Positions 1-9,250 are shown, counted from the first letter of the stretch. The stretch: 64,000 nt of DNA from CAZCVI01 sp964502145 (GCA_964502145.1 CAZCVI010000010.1:1-64000); one strand, 5' to 3'. The notes: a model not told the origin generated them from the sequence alone. Translations and numbers: made by a program.

Positions 1-2
1 AC

Positions 3-62
3 CAACGATTGTTATTTCCAGAATTGCATCCGGGTTTAGGATGGCTGGAGTTGACCGCATGA
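3..62 (+). CDS. possible 3' end of a gene cut by the window edge
   Basis: An open frame enters from the left edge and stops with TGA at 60-62. Its last residues read QRLLFPELHPGLGWLELTA, which looks like ordinary protein. It is too short to name, and another frame is open to about position 140, so the call is weak. Confidence 0.3.
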   Translation, partial: QRLLFPELHPGLGWLELTA

Positions 63-97
63 GCAAAAAAAATGGGGGGACGCCTATTTTTCCTTTC

Positions 98-126
98 TTG
101 ACATTCTTCTTTTTGTATGCCATTAT
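98..126 (+). promoter_or_regulatory. sigma-70-type promoter for the GWxTD lipoprotein gene
   Basis: TTGACA at 98-103, a 17-bp spacer and CATTAT (4 of 6 consensus) at 121-126. Transcription would start near 133. A GAGG ribosome site lies at 151-154, six bases before the ATG. Confidence 0.6.
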
Positions 127-160
127 AGACTTTTAATACTGTGCAAATACGAGGCTATCA

Positions 161-1069
161 ATGAAAAAAATAATGATCCTCTTTTTACTGTCCGTTCTTA
201 TAACCGCCTGCGGGGGAACTTCCAAAATAACCACCACCTCGGAAAAACAAAACATGGAAGATTCATTCTATGAAATAACACGCTTCATCATGTCCAAAGA
301 AGAAATAAAAATCTTCCGCCACCTGCCCGATGAAAAATTAAAAACAGAGTTCCAAAAAGAATTCTGGGAAAAACGCGACCCCTCGCCAGAAACAGAAGAA
401 AACGAGAGTAAAATGGAATTCGAAAAACGCATCGAATTCGCTAACAAATGGTTCAAAGACCGACCAGACGGACGGGGCTGGGATACGGAACGAGGACACC
501 TGCTCCTGCAATTGGGCATTCCCAATCAGAGACAAATTTCGGTCACGACGATCCAAGGCACAACCTGGACGGTGATGGTGGATGAATGGTATTACGGGGA
601 TTACGATTTATATCTCCAATTCGCGGATGATAAAGGACAAGGTAAATACGTGTTGCAAAACTGGCCACCAGAATTACTGGAAGCCCTGGACCGCGCCGTG
701 CTGGCTTTAGACCTGAACGATACCAATGCCCCCCAAAACAATTTTACCTTTAATGCCAAATTCAAAAAGGAAAACCAACAGATCGAAATCAAAATCCCGG
801 TCAAACATATCGAATGGGAAGCATTAAACGATCATGTCCACGCTACCTTCGACATCCAAGTAAACGCCTACCTGAATTATAAAAAAATCAATGAATTCAA
901 AAATGAAACACAATTGGACAAAACCAAAACAGAGATTCTAACAATTAAACACCTCATCATTTCTATTCCCTATGCCCCCCGAGGGAAAGGAAAATATTTC
1001 TTAGAAGTAATCATAAAAGACCGCAACCGCTCTTTCCGCTATCGCAACTTCTGCCAATTTAAAATATAA
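161..1069 (+). CDS. GWxTD domain-containing lipoprotein
   Basis: Predicted outer-surface or periplasmic lipoprotein of 302 residues. The N-terminus is a lipoprotein signal with lipobox LITAC and lipidated Cys17. The domain's namesake motif is GWDTERG near residues 106-112, followed by LLLQLGIPNQ, typical of this family. A C-terminal beta-rich segment follows (about 200-302). GWxTD proteins have no established reaction and are common in Acidobacteriota, Aminicenantes and relatives. The gene has its own promoter and converges on the manC-like gene. The family assignment is firm; the role is unknown. Confidence 0.85.
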   Translation: MKKIMILFLLSVLITACGGTSKITTTSEKQNMEDSFYEITRFIMSKEEIKIFRHLPDEKLKTEFQKEFWEKRDPSPETEENESKMEFEKRIEFANKWFKDRPDGRGWDTERGHLLLQLGIPNQRQISVTTIQGTTWTVMVDEWYYGDYDLYLQFADDKGQGKYVLQNWPPELLEALDRAVLALDLNDTNAPQNNFTFNAKFKKENQQIEIKIPVKHIEWEALNDHVHATFDIQVNAYLNYKKINEFKNETQLDKTKTEILTIKHLIISIPYAPRGKGKYFLEVIIKDRNRSFRYRNFCQFKI

Positions 1070-1136
1070 GCACCTATTCAGGCTTTGGTCCTTTATTTTA
1101 TTCTCAACGACAAAGCAAAGAAAACAGAAAAACCAA

Positions 1137-2201
1137 TCAACCCAGATGTTTCAAACGACTGAGAACCTGTTTTACCTGCTGCAAATCATTCATATCTGCC
1201 ACCAGCAATCCATTGGGAGTATTGATGACCGCGATATTTTTCAGGCCGAGGGCAGCAATCGGTTTGTCAGTGGTGGAAAATATCATGGAGTTTTCTGAAT
1301 CGATAAAAAAATGGTTGGGACGTTCCGCTACATTATTAAACGAGTCTTTGGGTTTTAATTCATAGACACTGGTCCAAGCCCCCACATCGTTCCATGAAAA
1401 TTCAGCTTTGAACATCTTGATTTCCTGCACCTTTTCCATCAGGGCATAATCAATGGAATCCGGTTTGATTTCCGAGAATAGTTCATAGAGCGCTAGTTTG
1501 TGATTGTAGACTTTCTCCAGTTCATTGTACTGGATAAAGTAGTAAGGCGCGTACTCGCCCAGAAACTCTTTAAAGTGGCTTAACTTGTAAATAAACATCC
1601 CGGAATTCCAGAAGTAGTTCCCCTTGACCAAGTACTCTTGGGCCACATCCAATTTTGGTTTTTCTTTAAACTCCTTGAGATTAAAGAACTGGGTCTGCCC
1701 AGACATCTCAGCACCTTCTGTTTCAAATTGCAGGTAGCCGTAGCCGGTATGGGGGATGTTTGGTTTGATACCGCTGGTAATAATACAGCGGTTATCGGCA
1801 TAATTCAGCGCATCTTTCATTTGCGCGGCAAAGGTATCCACATCGGGGATATAGTGATCAGCCGGCACTACCAACACATTGGCATCGGCATTGATACGGG
1901 AAAGACGGATATTGGATAAGATTAAACAAGGTGCCGTGTTTCGCGGCATAGGTTCGGTAACAAAATTCGCCTGCCGGAACCCGGGAATCGCGTCCATGAT
2001 CAACCCCAAATATTTGATATCCGCGACAATAAATATATTTTCTACGGGGAGAAAATGCTTTAAGCGATTATATGTCTGGGTAATCAAAGGTTCTTCACCC
2101 ACAATGTTTAAAAATTGCTTGGGTATTTCTTCTGTACTCCAGGGCCAAAATCGTGTACCCTGGCCGCCTGCCATAATTAGTCCGAAGTTTTTATTTTCCA
2201 T
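1137..2201 (-). CDS. manC: mannose-1-phosphate guanylyltransferase
   Basis: Makes GDP-mannose from mannose-1-phosphate and GTP for glycan synthesis in the cytoplasm. The nucleotide-binding signature is GGQGTRFWPWST near residues 13-24, followed by PKQFL. EKP and WNSGMF, typical of sugar nucleotidyltransferases, follow. The 354-residue length covers only the nucleotidyltransferase and its short C-terminal beta segment, so the phosphomannose isomerase cupin of bifunctional ManC/AlgA (about 460 residues) is absent. The ATG at 2199-2201 has no clear Shine-Dalgarno. The mannose-type glycosyltransferases further along the window are possible users of the product. Confidence 0.9.
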   Translation of the reverse strand: MENKNFGLIMAGGQGTRFWPWSTEEIPKQFLNIVGEEPLITQTYNRLKHFLPVENIFIVADIKYLGLIMDAIPGFRQANFVTEPMPRNTAPCLILSNIRLSRINADANVLVVPADHYIPDVDTFAAQMKDALNYADNRCIITSGIKPNIPHTGYGYLQFETEGAEMSGQTQFFNLKEFKEKPKLDVAQEYLVKGNYFWNSGMFIYKLSHFKEFLGEYAPYYFIQYNELEKVYNHKLALYELFSEIKPDSIDYALMEKVQEIKMFKAEFSWNDVGAWTSVYELKPKDSFNNVAERPNHFFIDSENSMIFSTTDKPIAALGLKNIAVINTPNGLLVADMNDLQQVKQVLSRLKHLG

Positions 2202-2384
2202 GGTTTATAAATATCATAAATCCAGGTAGAATTCAATATCCTGAACCAAATTTATAGACTATTTTTTAAAATAAGGGAAGAGCCTCAACTCGTTGACCAA
2301 GAAGATTCAAAAGGTTAAAAATGGAAAAATATAAGAAAAACACCTCCACCGAACCCATTATTCGGTAATTTTTTGCCATACAGC

Positions 2385-2414
2385 TTGTCTATATACCTCT
2401 GAGTATGATAAAAT
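2385..2414 (+). promoter_or_regulatory. promoter upstream of the M16 peptidase pair
   Basis: TTGTCT at 2385-2390, an 18-bp spacer and TAAAAT at 2409-2414. The -10 is preceded by TGa, an extended -10. The first peptidase gene starts 75 bases downstream behind GGAGG. Confidence 0.5.
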
Positions 2415-2489
2415 GACCTCTTTGATTTATGCATCAAAAAATGTAAAACAGACACTGTATAAAGATTGTAAAAATAAATTGGAGGTAAT

Positions 2490-3824
2490 ATGAAACGAGT
2501 TATGCCAATGATGTTGATTCTAACGATTGTAATGATCACCTGCTTGTTTTCCAGCCTAACAGCCCAAACCAAAGTGGAAGACATCCGCAGCTTTACCCTG
2601 AAAAACGGGATGAAACTCATCCTGCTGGAAGACCACTCCATTCCCAATGTGGCCATGTATACCTTTTATAAAGTCGGTTCCCGGAACGAATACCCGGGTA
2701 TCACCGGCCTGTCTCATTTTTTTGAACATATGATGTTTAACGGCGCAGAGAAATACGGCCCGAAAATGTTCGACCGGGTCATGGAATCTGCTGGCGGCGC
2801 AAATAATGCGTATACCACCGAAAATATCACCGTTTATTCCAACTGGTTCCCTAGCTCCGCGCTGGAGACTATTTTTGACCTGGAAGCAGACCGTATTGGT
2901 CACTTGGCTCTGAGCGACAAAATGGTGGAAAGCGAAAGGGGGGTCATTATTTCTGAACGGGTGACACGCTTGGCCAACAGCAACAGCTCTTTCTTGGAGG
3001 AACAAGTCAAAGCCGTGGCCTTTATGGCCCATCCTTACCGCTGGTCGGTCCTGGGTTATGAATCGGATATTAAAAATTGGAAAAAAAGCGATTTGCAACT
3101 CTATTTTAACACCTACTATGCCCCCAACAACGCGGTAACTGTCATTGTTGGTGATGTGACACTGGAAGGAATCCAGAAACTGGCTGAAAAGTACCTGGAA
3201 CCGATCCCGGCCCACGACCCACCACGCCCCATCCATACGAAGGAACCGGAACAACTGGGCGAAAAACGCCTCTACGTCCACCGGGAAGTCTCCTCGCCGA
3301 ACTTAATGATCGTGTATCACATCCCCGAATCCACTTCCAAAGACTATTACGCCCTGAAAATGTTAGATTCAATCCTCTCCGATGGCAACTCCTCCCGCCT
3401 CTATAACTCCCTGATCAACGAAAAACAGTTGGCTGTCGAGGTATATTCGATGGTAGAAAACTCAATCGACCCCTACCTCTTTAGCATCTACGCGGTCTGC
3501 TCCCAGGGTACAGACGAAATGACCCTGGAAAAAGCTATCTTGGACGAAATCGACAAGATCAGCAAGGAGGGCGTGACGGAACAAGAACTGCAAAAAATAA
3601 AAAACAACACCCTGGTCAAACTATACCATTCAATGGAAACCATTGATGGCAAAGCGGAAGCTATCGGCACCTACGAAATCTTCCACGGGGATTATAAAAA
3701 AATGTTCGCGGCACCGGAGGAAGTTAAAAAAGTATCGCTGGAAGATATCAAACACGTCGCTAGCACGTACTTTAAGAAATCCAATCGAACCATTGGAATT
3801 CTTAAATCTCAGGAGGAGAAATAA
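2490..3824 (+). CDS. M16 zinc metallopeptidase, active member of a pair
   Basis: Predicted exported peptidase of 444 residues. Residues 1-26 form a signal peptide ending LTAQ. The inverted zinc motif HFFEH lies near residues 75-79, and the third ligand glutamate is expected in ESERGVIISE around 147-156. This is the M16B arrangement known from PqqL and mitochondrial-processing-peptidase-like proteins. The next gene starts two bases after the stop behind AGGAGG, so the two are co-translated and probably form the usual active/inactive heterodimer. The substrate cannot be inferred. Confidence 0.9.
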   Translation: MKRVMPMMLILTIVMITCLFSSLTAQTKVEDIRSFTLKNGMKLILLEDHSIPNVAMYTFYKVGSRNEYPGITGLSHFFEHMMFNGAEKYGPKMFDRVMESAGGANNAYTTENITVYSNWFPSSALETIFDLEADRIGHLALSDKMVESERGVIISERVTRLANSNSSFLEEQVKAVAFMAHPYRWSVLGYESDIKNWKKSDLQLYFNTYYAPNNAVTVIVGDVTLEGIQKLAEKYLEPIPAHDPPRPIHTKEPEQLGEKRLYVHREVSSPNLMIVYHIPESTSKDYYALKMLDSILSDGNSSRLYNSLINEKQLAVEVYSMVENSIDPYLFSIYAVCSQGTDEMTLEKAILDEIDKISKEGVTEQELQKIKNNTLVKLYHSMETIDGKAEAIGTYEIFHGDYKKMFAAPEEVKKVSLEDIKHVASTYFKKSNRTIGILKSQEEK

Positions 3825-3826
3825 CC

Positions 3827-5260
3827 ATGAAAAAAACATCTCTATATCAATTACCCACTATTCTGATGGTGGCCCTGCTGTGGATACTCTTATTCCCGGT
3901 ACTATGTCAGAGCGGCAACCTCTTGAACGCCACTGAATCCCACTCCTTCCAATTGCCTAAATATGAAAAATTCACTCTTAAAAACGGGTTGACTGTTTAC
4001 CTGATGGAACAAAAGGAAGTCCCACTGATTTACGTCTCGGCAATCTTCCCCGCTGGCGCGGTGAAAGATGGCGACAAATCTGGACTCGCTTCTCTTACTG
4101 CGGATACACTTCTATTAGGCACCAAAAACTACAGCAAAAGCCAACTGGAAGAAAAATTAGATTTCCTGGGCACTGCGTACAACCTCTATACGGGAAAAGA
4201 AATGACCTCACTCTCCATGTCCTTTATCAACAGCGATTTGGATAAAGTGCTCCCCATTCTAAAAGATATTATCCTCCACCCTTCATTTGAACCCACGGAA
4301 TTCGATAAGCGGAAAAAGCGTCTGGCCATGGAACTGGAACAAGCCAAAGAGGAAACCGGCATGGTAATCAATAATTATTACGAAAAATTCCTATTCGGAA
4401 CCAATGAATACGGTAACCCTATCTCAGGTTCCAAGAATTCCGTCGCAGCCATTACGATTGAAGATATAAAAGCTTTTTATCACGCCAATTATAAACCAGC
4501 CGAATCGGCCATTGCTTTTGTGGGCAACTTCAAGACCCAAGACATGAAAAAAATAGCCGCCCGCTATTTTAACGACTGGGAAGGTGTGGGAAAATCCGCA
4601 TCCACCTCGCCTACACCCCTGCCCACCTATAACACCAGTCGCATTCTGCTGGTAAATAAAGAGGATGCCACGGAAACGCGCTTTTTTATCGGACAGATGG
4701 GTATCAGGAACAACAATCCCGACTATGTGGCCATCCAGGTGATCAATACGATCCTGGGTGGACGCTTCACCTCGTGGCTAAACGATGAACTACGGGTCAA
4801 TGCTGGCTTGACTTACGGAGTTACTAGCATGTTCGTCCCCTACAAATCAGCGGGAACCTTTTTGATCAGCAGTTTTACGCCAACCGCCACCACCACCGAG
4901 GCCATTGATCTCGCGTTAAAGGTGATCGATCGCCTTCACTCCCAGGGCATTGATGAGAAGACGTTGACTTCGGCTAAAAACTACCTCAAAGGCCAGTTCC
5001 CACCCCTGTATGAAACCGCCGGTATGCTGGCAAACTTTTTGACCACCATGTTTTTCTACAACTTAAATGACTCCTTCATCAATTCTTTTCAGAAAACCGT
5101 GGATGAATTAACCGTAGAAAAAGCCAGGGAAATTATCCAAAAATATTTCCCCAAAGACAACCTGCAATTCGTATTGATCGGTAAAGCCTCGGAAATCAAG
5201 GACAAGATAAAAAAATACGGCGAAATCCAGATCAAGGAAATCAAAGCCGATGGATTTTAA
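3827..5260 (+). CDS. M16 family peptidase homologue lacking the zinc motif
   Basis: A 477-residue exported protein with a signal segment at about residues 1-30. It has the M16 fold signature (FTLKNGLTVYLME, then GLASLTADTLLLGT where HxxEH would lie). The histidines and glutamate of the zinc site are replaced, so catalysis is unlikely. The C-terminal half keeps the M16C region, for example LGGRFTSWLNDELR. Known M16B enzymes pair an active and an inactive chain, and the adjacent gene supplies the active one. The start is fixed by AGGAGG at 3811-3816. Confidence 0.88.
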   Translation: MKKTSLYQLPTILMVALLWILLFPVLCQSGNLLNATESHSFQLPKYEKFTLKNGLTVYLMEQKEVPLIYVSAIFPAGAVKDGDKSGLASLTADTLLLGTKNYSKSQLEEKLDFLGTAYNLYTGKEMTSLSMSFINSDLDKVLPILKDIILHPSFEPTEFDKRKKRLAMELEQAKEETGMVINNYYEKFLFGTNEYGNPISGSKNSVAAITIEDIKAFYHANYKPAESAIAFVGNFKTQDMKKIAARYFNDWEGVGKSASTSPTPLPTYNTSRILLVNKEDATETRFFIGQMGIRNNNPDYVAIQVINTILGGRFTSWLNDELRVNAGLTYGVTSMFVPYKSAGTFLISSFTPTATTTEAIDLALKVIDRLHSQGIDEKTLTSAKNYLKGQFPPLYETAGMLANFLTTMFFYNLNDSFINSFQKTVDELTVEKAREIIQKYFPKDNLQFVLIGKASEIKDKIKKYGEIQIKEIKADGF

Positions 5261-5272
5261 ATAATAGCACAC

Positions 5273-5313
5273 CAAGGACGCGGGGCACCGAAAAGAATGC
5301 CCCGCTATCCTTG
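5273..5313 (+). terminator. hairpin after the M16 pair
   Basis: The arms caaggacgcggggca (5273-5287) and tgccccgctatccttg (5298-5313) pair with one bulge around a 10-base loop. No U-tract follows, so this is either a terminator of another type or a transcript-end stabiliser. Confidence 0.5.
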
Positions 5314-5393
5314 CTCTTCACCAATCCAGTGAATTTAAATAAAAAAAATAAAAATAATCAAGAATAATCAAGAATAATAAAGGAGAATGAAAA

Positions 5394-5837
5394 ATGAATC
5401 CCAATCATAGTAAAGTAGAAGCGGCAGTCGCCTGTTTTACCGATGGATTTTCCTGTTCACAGGCTGTTTTTTCCACCTATGCCGCCCCCCTGGGTCTGGC
5501 ATCCGAGACGGCCCTAAAAATTGCCGAGAATTTTGCCATGGGCATGGGGCGGGGCGAAACGTGCGGTGCAGTGACCGGTGCATTGATGGTCATCGGCCTG
5601 AAAAACGGTCGAACCCAGGCAAACGATCAAGCAGCCAAGGATAAAAGCCGCGGTACAGCCAAAGAATTCATCGCTCGTTTTACTGCCCAAAATCTCGCCA
5701 TTACATGCAACCAACTTGTGGGAGACGATGTCAGCACACCGGAAGGCAAAGAAGCCGTCGAAGCCAAAGGAATCTTTAAAACCCGTTGCCCCCTGTTGGT
5801 ACGCTCTGCCGCCACTATACTGGAAGAACTTTTATAG
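5394..5837 (+). CDS. C_GCAxxG_C_C family redox-type protein
   Basis: A 147-residue cytoplasmic protein with the cysteine pattern of the C_GCAxxG_C_C family. FSCSQAVF lies near residues 20-27, GETCGAVTGALM near 54-65, and two further cysteines follow in ITCNQL and TRCPLL. Members are small proteins with conserved cysteines thought to bind a metal or act in redox reactions; no reaction is established. A good ribosome site (AAGGAG) precedes the ATG. It appears monocistronic. Confidence 0.85.
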   Translation: MNPNHSKVEAAVACFTDGFSCSQAVFSTYAAPLGLASETALKIAENFAMGMGRGETCGAVTGALMVIGLKNGRTQANDQAAKDKSRGTAKEFIARFTAQNLAITCNQLVGDDVSTPEGKEAVEAKGIFKTRCPLLVRSAATILEELL

Positions 5838-6063
5838 GGGAGTGCAGGGAATATCACCGGCCTTTATTACCAAATGTGGCACGGGGTCGCCGCCCCATCG
5901 TCCCGCGCTTTGTCCACCATGTCCATAATATTTCTTCCATTCCACCGTCATAAAAAAAAGTTTTTTTTTAATAAAAGAAAAACTTGTGGATTTTTTTTTT
6001 TCAGTATGATATAAAATAAAATTGATTCCAAAATACGGAAGATAAATTAGGAGGAAATAGATT

Positions 6064-6366
6064 ATGAATATAAAGGTAACAAACGAAGAAGGAATCATTA
6101 CATTTTTCCTTTCTGGAACCATTGATATCCCCAGTGCTGAGAGTCTGAAAAAATCTCTAAACGAAGTCCTGAATAATCCACTGAAAGAACTCATCCTTGA
6201 TTTTGGCGAAGTGGAATCAATCGGCAGTTCCGGTATTGGGGCATTACTGCTCACCCATAAGGAATTCACCTCCAGGGGGATGAAATTTTCCATCATCAAT
6301 GTCAGCAAAGATGTGACGGCTCTTTTTAAAATTATTAAATTGGATAAACTATTCAACATTAAATAG
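6064..6366 (+). CDS. STAS-domain anti-sigma factor antagonist-like protein
   Basis: A single 100-residue STAS domain of the SpoIIAA/RsbV type. The phosphorylation loop reads ESIGSSGIGALL, with Ser55 as the likely phosphorylated residue by analogy with SpoIIAA Ser58. The usual Asp before SSG is Gly here. Such proteins bind a cognate anti-sigma/serine kinase and release the sigma factor. No kinase or sigma partner is adjacent, so the partner must be elsewhere. AGGAGG lies at 6049-6054. The upstream 220 bases are AT-rich, with TATGATATAAAAT near 6005-6017 as a possible -10 region. Confidence 0.88.
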   Translation: MNIKVTNEEGIITFFLSGTIDIPSAESLKKSLNEVLNNPLKELILDFGEVESIGSSGIGALLLTHKEFTSRGMKFSIINVSKDVTALFKIIKLDKLFNIK

Positions 6367-6439
6367 TATCAGACCTATCCATGTAATATCAATGAATGGG
6401 TGGAAAAATTTCGTCATGAAGTTTATTCCACCTTTTTCC

Positions 6440-6469
6440 TTGACAATAAACCATCCCTTTCTATATAAT
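6440..6469 (+). promoter_or_regulatory. strong sigma-70 promoter upstream of the aminotransferase
   Basis: TTGACA at 6440-6445, an 18-bp spacer and TATAAT at 6464-6469 are both full consensus hexamers. Transcription should start near 6476, about 244 bases before the aminotransferase ATG, so the leader is unusually long. Confidence 0.75.
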
Positions 6470-6490
6470 ATAACCCTAAGCATGAAATAC

Positions 6491-6509
6491 TGTTTCACAT
6501 AGTGAAACA
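6491..6509. promoter_or_regulatory. perfect dyad, likely operator or leader hairpin
   Basis: TGTTTCACATAGTGAAACA is an 8+3+8 perfect palindrome about 15 bases after the predicted start site. Its position and symmetry fit a dimeric repressor such as an IclR-type protein. It could also fold as an RNA hairpin. Confidence 0.5.
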
Positions 6510-6528
6510 CAGATAAGATGAGGGTTGT

Positions 6529-6633
6529 ATGAATAGAAATTGTTGGTTATTGAGGACAGAAGACAACTGCATGAATCAAACGCGGTTCATTTATACCTGC
6601 CACTACCCCCGGAAAGAAGTCACCCAGAAATAA
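6529..6633 (+). CDS. possible 34-codon leader ORF
   Basis: ATG at 6529 follows GAGGG by a normal distance and runs to TAA at 6631-6633. The peptide contains three cysteines, one tryptophan and a basic end (PRKEVTQK). It sits in the long leader between the strong promoter and the aminotransferase gene. It may be a translated regulatory leader or chance. Nothing about its sequence identifies a sensed amino acid. The rest of 6367-6719 shows no other feature. Confidence 0.3.
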   Translation: MNRNCWLLRTEDNCMNQTRFIYTCHYPRKEVTQK

Positions 6634-6719
6634 TGGAACCGAGAACTATTCTATACAATAACGGCGCAAACAATGAATCAAGGTAAATATAAACGACTAT
6701 TAAAACCAGGAGATCGATC

Positions 6720-7913
6720 ATGAATAATACCAAGAATAAATCATCCCAGCAGTTGGCCGACCGCACCATTCACTTGGAACCTGAAGGTGCTTATGCTTTT
6801 TTAGCCAAAGCCCAGGAATTGGAAGCGGCAGGCCGTGAAATCATTCATCTGGAAATCGGGCAACCGGATTTCCAGACTTTTGATAATATCGGATTGAGTG
6901 GTATCCGTGCCATAGCCAACGGTCAAACTCGTTATACTGCTTCCGCCGGAATTCTTCCCTTGCGCAAAGCTATCGCCGACTATTCCAGTCAACGCATCGG
7001 TATGCCGCTGACCCCAAACCAGGTAGTGGTGGGTCCAGGTGCCAAACCACTGCTCTTCTTTCCCATGATGGCTTTGCTGGAACCGGGCGATGAGGTCATT
7101 TACCCTGATCCCGGCTTTCCCAGTTACCGGGCTATTATCCGCACCATGGGGGCAACTCCCGTTCCTATCGGTTTGAATGAAGAGAAGGATTTTTCCTTTG
7201 ATATGGAACAATTCGCTCAAAAAGTGAATGCCCGTACCCGTTTGATTATCATCAACTCCCCCTCCAATCCCACCGGTGGAATCATCCCGGACGACGATCT
7301 GGAAGAAATCGCCGCTGCCGCGAGAAAATATGACTGCTGGGTATTAAGCGATGAAATCTACACCCGTCTTGTCTTTTCTGGTTTACCCGTCAAGAGCATC
7401 ATGACCCTGCCCGGTATGGCTGAACGAACCATCATCATGGATGGTTTTTCCAAGACCTATGCCATGACCGGTTGGCGGCTGGGATACGGGATCATGCCCA
7501 CCCATCTGGCCGAGAAAGTGGGACTGCTGTTAACCCATTCCGTCGGTTGCACCGCCTCATTTACCCAGATCGCCGGTATTGAAGCACTTACCGGACCCCA
7601 AGAACAGGTCGACAAGGTCAGGGACATCTATCAAAAACGTCGTGATATCCTGGTAGATGGGCTCAACGCTATTCTTGGTATTACGTGTCGTTTACCCCAG
7701 GGTGCCTTTTATGTCTTCCCCAATGTGAAAGGTTTTGGTCGTTCTTCTGACCAATTGGCCAACTATCTCTTGAATGAAGCCGGTGTCTGCGTATTGCCGG
7801 GTACTTCCTTTGGGGAGATGGGAGAAGGGTATCTCAGACTCTGTTATGCCAACTCCATTGAAGCTATCCAACTGGCACTGGAAAAAATGAAAGTCGCCTT
7901 GGCGAAGCTCTGA
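6720..7913 (+). CDS. class I/II pyridoxal-phosphate aminotransferase
   Basis: A 397-residue fold-type I aminotransferase, aspartate-aminotransferase-like. The cofactor lysine is about Lys245 in DGFSKTYAMTGWRLGYG. NSPSNPTGG lies near 179-187, the aspartate contact in LSDEIY follows, and the substrate-carboxylate arginine is in YLRLCYANS near 379. It transfers amino groups between an amino acid and 2-oxoglutarate, but the substrate cannot be fixed from sequence. The unknown gene and homoserine dehydrogenase downstream suggest aspartate-family amino-acid metabolism. AGGAG precedes the ATG. Confidence 0.92.
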   Translation: MNNTKNKSSQQLADRTIHLEPEGAYAFLAKAQELEAAGREIIHLEIGQPDFQTFDNIGLSGIRAIANGQTRYTASAGILPLRKAIADYSSQRIGMPLTPNQVVVGPGAKPLLFFPMMALLEPGDEVIYPDPGFPSYRAIIRTMGATPVPIGLNEEKDFSFDMEQFAQKVNARTRLIIINSPSNPTGGIIPDDDLEEIAAAARKYDCWVLSDEIYTRLVFSGLPVKSIMTLPGMAERTIIMDGFSKTYAMTGWRLGYGIMPTHLAEKVGLLLTHSVGCTASFTQIAGIEALTGPQEQVDKVRDIYQKRRDILVDGLNAILGITCRLPQGAFYVFPNVKGFGRSSDQLANYLLNEAGVCVLPGTSFGEMGEGYLRLCYANSIEAIQLALEKMKVALAKL

Positions 7914-7998
7914 ACAATCTAAATAAAAAACACATCAAATAGTTCAAAATTAAAAATGATACATAAATAGATTAAAACCAAAACAAATAGGAGGCAAC

Positions 7999-9237
7999 AT
8001 GGGATTGCATTTTAAACTTTTTAGTCAGAAAGAAATGAAACAGATGGATGCATTAAAAGAGTCCTACGGCGGAGCCGCGGAAATCATGAAATCCATAACC
8101 AAGATACGGAATTATGAGGAACGGAAAAAAGTAGCCGCCCAAAAAGGCTTTGGAGACCTATTGGAAAAGGCGGAACAATACGCCAAATCCTTTGCCAAGA
8201 TGGAAGACTTCCGCGAAAAAGAAAAAACCGAGGTGACCAAAAAAGGTGTGGCCACCACCCAGGTTTCCGGGTTTCAAGGGGCGCCCATCACGTTGCGAGC
8301 CATGGAAAATATGTCTAAAGATGGTGCTACCCTTGTCCCCTCTGAATTTATTTCCGTGATGGCACTGACCGAGGATTACGTGTTAAACGGTGAATTACTC
8401 ACCACCCTGGCCATGTCGGAAAATATTATGGGTGCTTCCAAGTTCTGTAATACCAATCTGGTCGGTACCCCCTTGAGTAATGCCGCCTACGAGCGATTGG
8501 AAAAAATCACCGGCGAAAAATTTGAAACCCACGTTCCCCAGGAAGGGATGAGGGCATTGATTCTTAAGAATATGGGCACCGCTTTTGGGAACCTGGGCGG
8601 AGTGGAAGTAGCCAATAACAATCATCTGGTTTATCTGGACGGCGTGACCCGATGTGCGGTGCATACTGGCGGAGATTTTTTCCTTAATCCCAGTTGGTCT
8701 TCTATTGCTGCGGCGTGTTATTATGCCCGGGATATAAAGAATTTGACCTTTAAAATTTCCATGCTCTTGTCAACACAGAGTCCCATGCAGTTCCGCATGT
8801 TGCTTAATATTATCAAAGAATATATCCGTGAAGATGGCACCACGCCTATCTATGAAATTAATTGCGGGAATGGTATGTCTCCAGACACCGTAATCCAGTG
8901 TTTCGACGAATTAAAAGAATCCGGTATTCCCGGTATTTCTTTGGCGACCCATTTGCGTATTAACCCTGACCTGGGACTACCTAACTTCAACTGGACCGAA
9001 AACGCCCACAAAGTACTGGCTTCTGGCACCGATATCACCATCAAGTATGAAAGTGATGGCACTTCCCGTCCGCTGGACACGATGGCCGCTTATTTCCTGC
9101 CCAAAGCAGAACGTCTGGAAAATGCCCAGCAGATTGGCGATGTGATCTATTACAAGTGCGTCCGTTGTTCCAATGATGCCAAAGATATTATGAAAATGGG
9201 GCATAAAGCCACGTTTGCAAAAATATCTTACCGGTAA
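7999..9237 (+). CDS. conserved-looking protein of unknown function
   Basis: A 412-residue soluble protein with no signal peptide or membrane segment; I do not recognise the family. The N-terminal 90 residues are Lys/Glu-rich and helical. The rest looks like a compact alpha/beta enzyme with glycine-rich stretches (NCGNGMSPDTV, GIPGISLATHLRINPD) and four late or mid cysteines, including CVRCSN near the C-terminus. It has a clean GGAGG site and sits 85 bases after an aminotransferase and about 115 before homoserine dehydrogenase. A role in aspartate-family amino-acid metabolism is possible but only inferred from position. Confidence 0.75.
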   Translation: MGLHFKLFSQKEMKQMDALKESYGGAAEIMKSITKIRNYEERKKVAAQKGFGDLLEKAEQYAKSFAKMEDFREKEKTEVTKKGVATTQVSGFQGAPITLRAMENMSKDGATLVPSEFISVMALTEDYVLNGELLTTLAMSENIMGASKFCNTNLVGTPLSNAAYERLEKITGEKFETHVPQEGMRALILKNMGTAFGNLGGVEVANNNHLVYLDGVTRCAVHTGGDFFLNPSWSSIAAACYYARDIKNLTFKISMLLSTQSPMQFRMLLNIIKEYIREDGTTPIYEINCGNGMSPDTVIQCFDELKESGIPGISLATHLRINPDLGLPNFNWTENAHKVLASGTDITIKYESDGTSRPLDTMAAYFLPKAERLENAQQIGDVIYYKCVRCSNDAKDIMKMGHKATFAKISYR

Positions 9238-9250
9238 TCCTATCTCAAAC

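Noticed and set aside
2556..3281. 241-codon antisense frame in the first M16 gene
   Set aside because: A shadow of a well-supported gene on the other strand.
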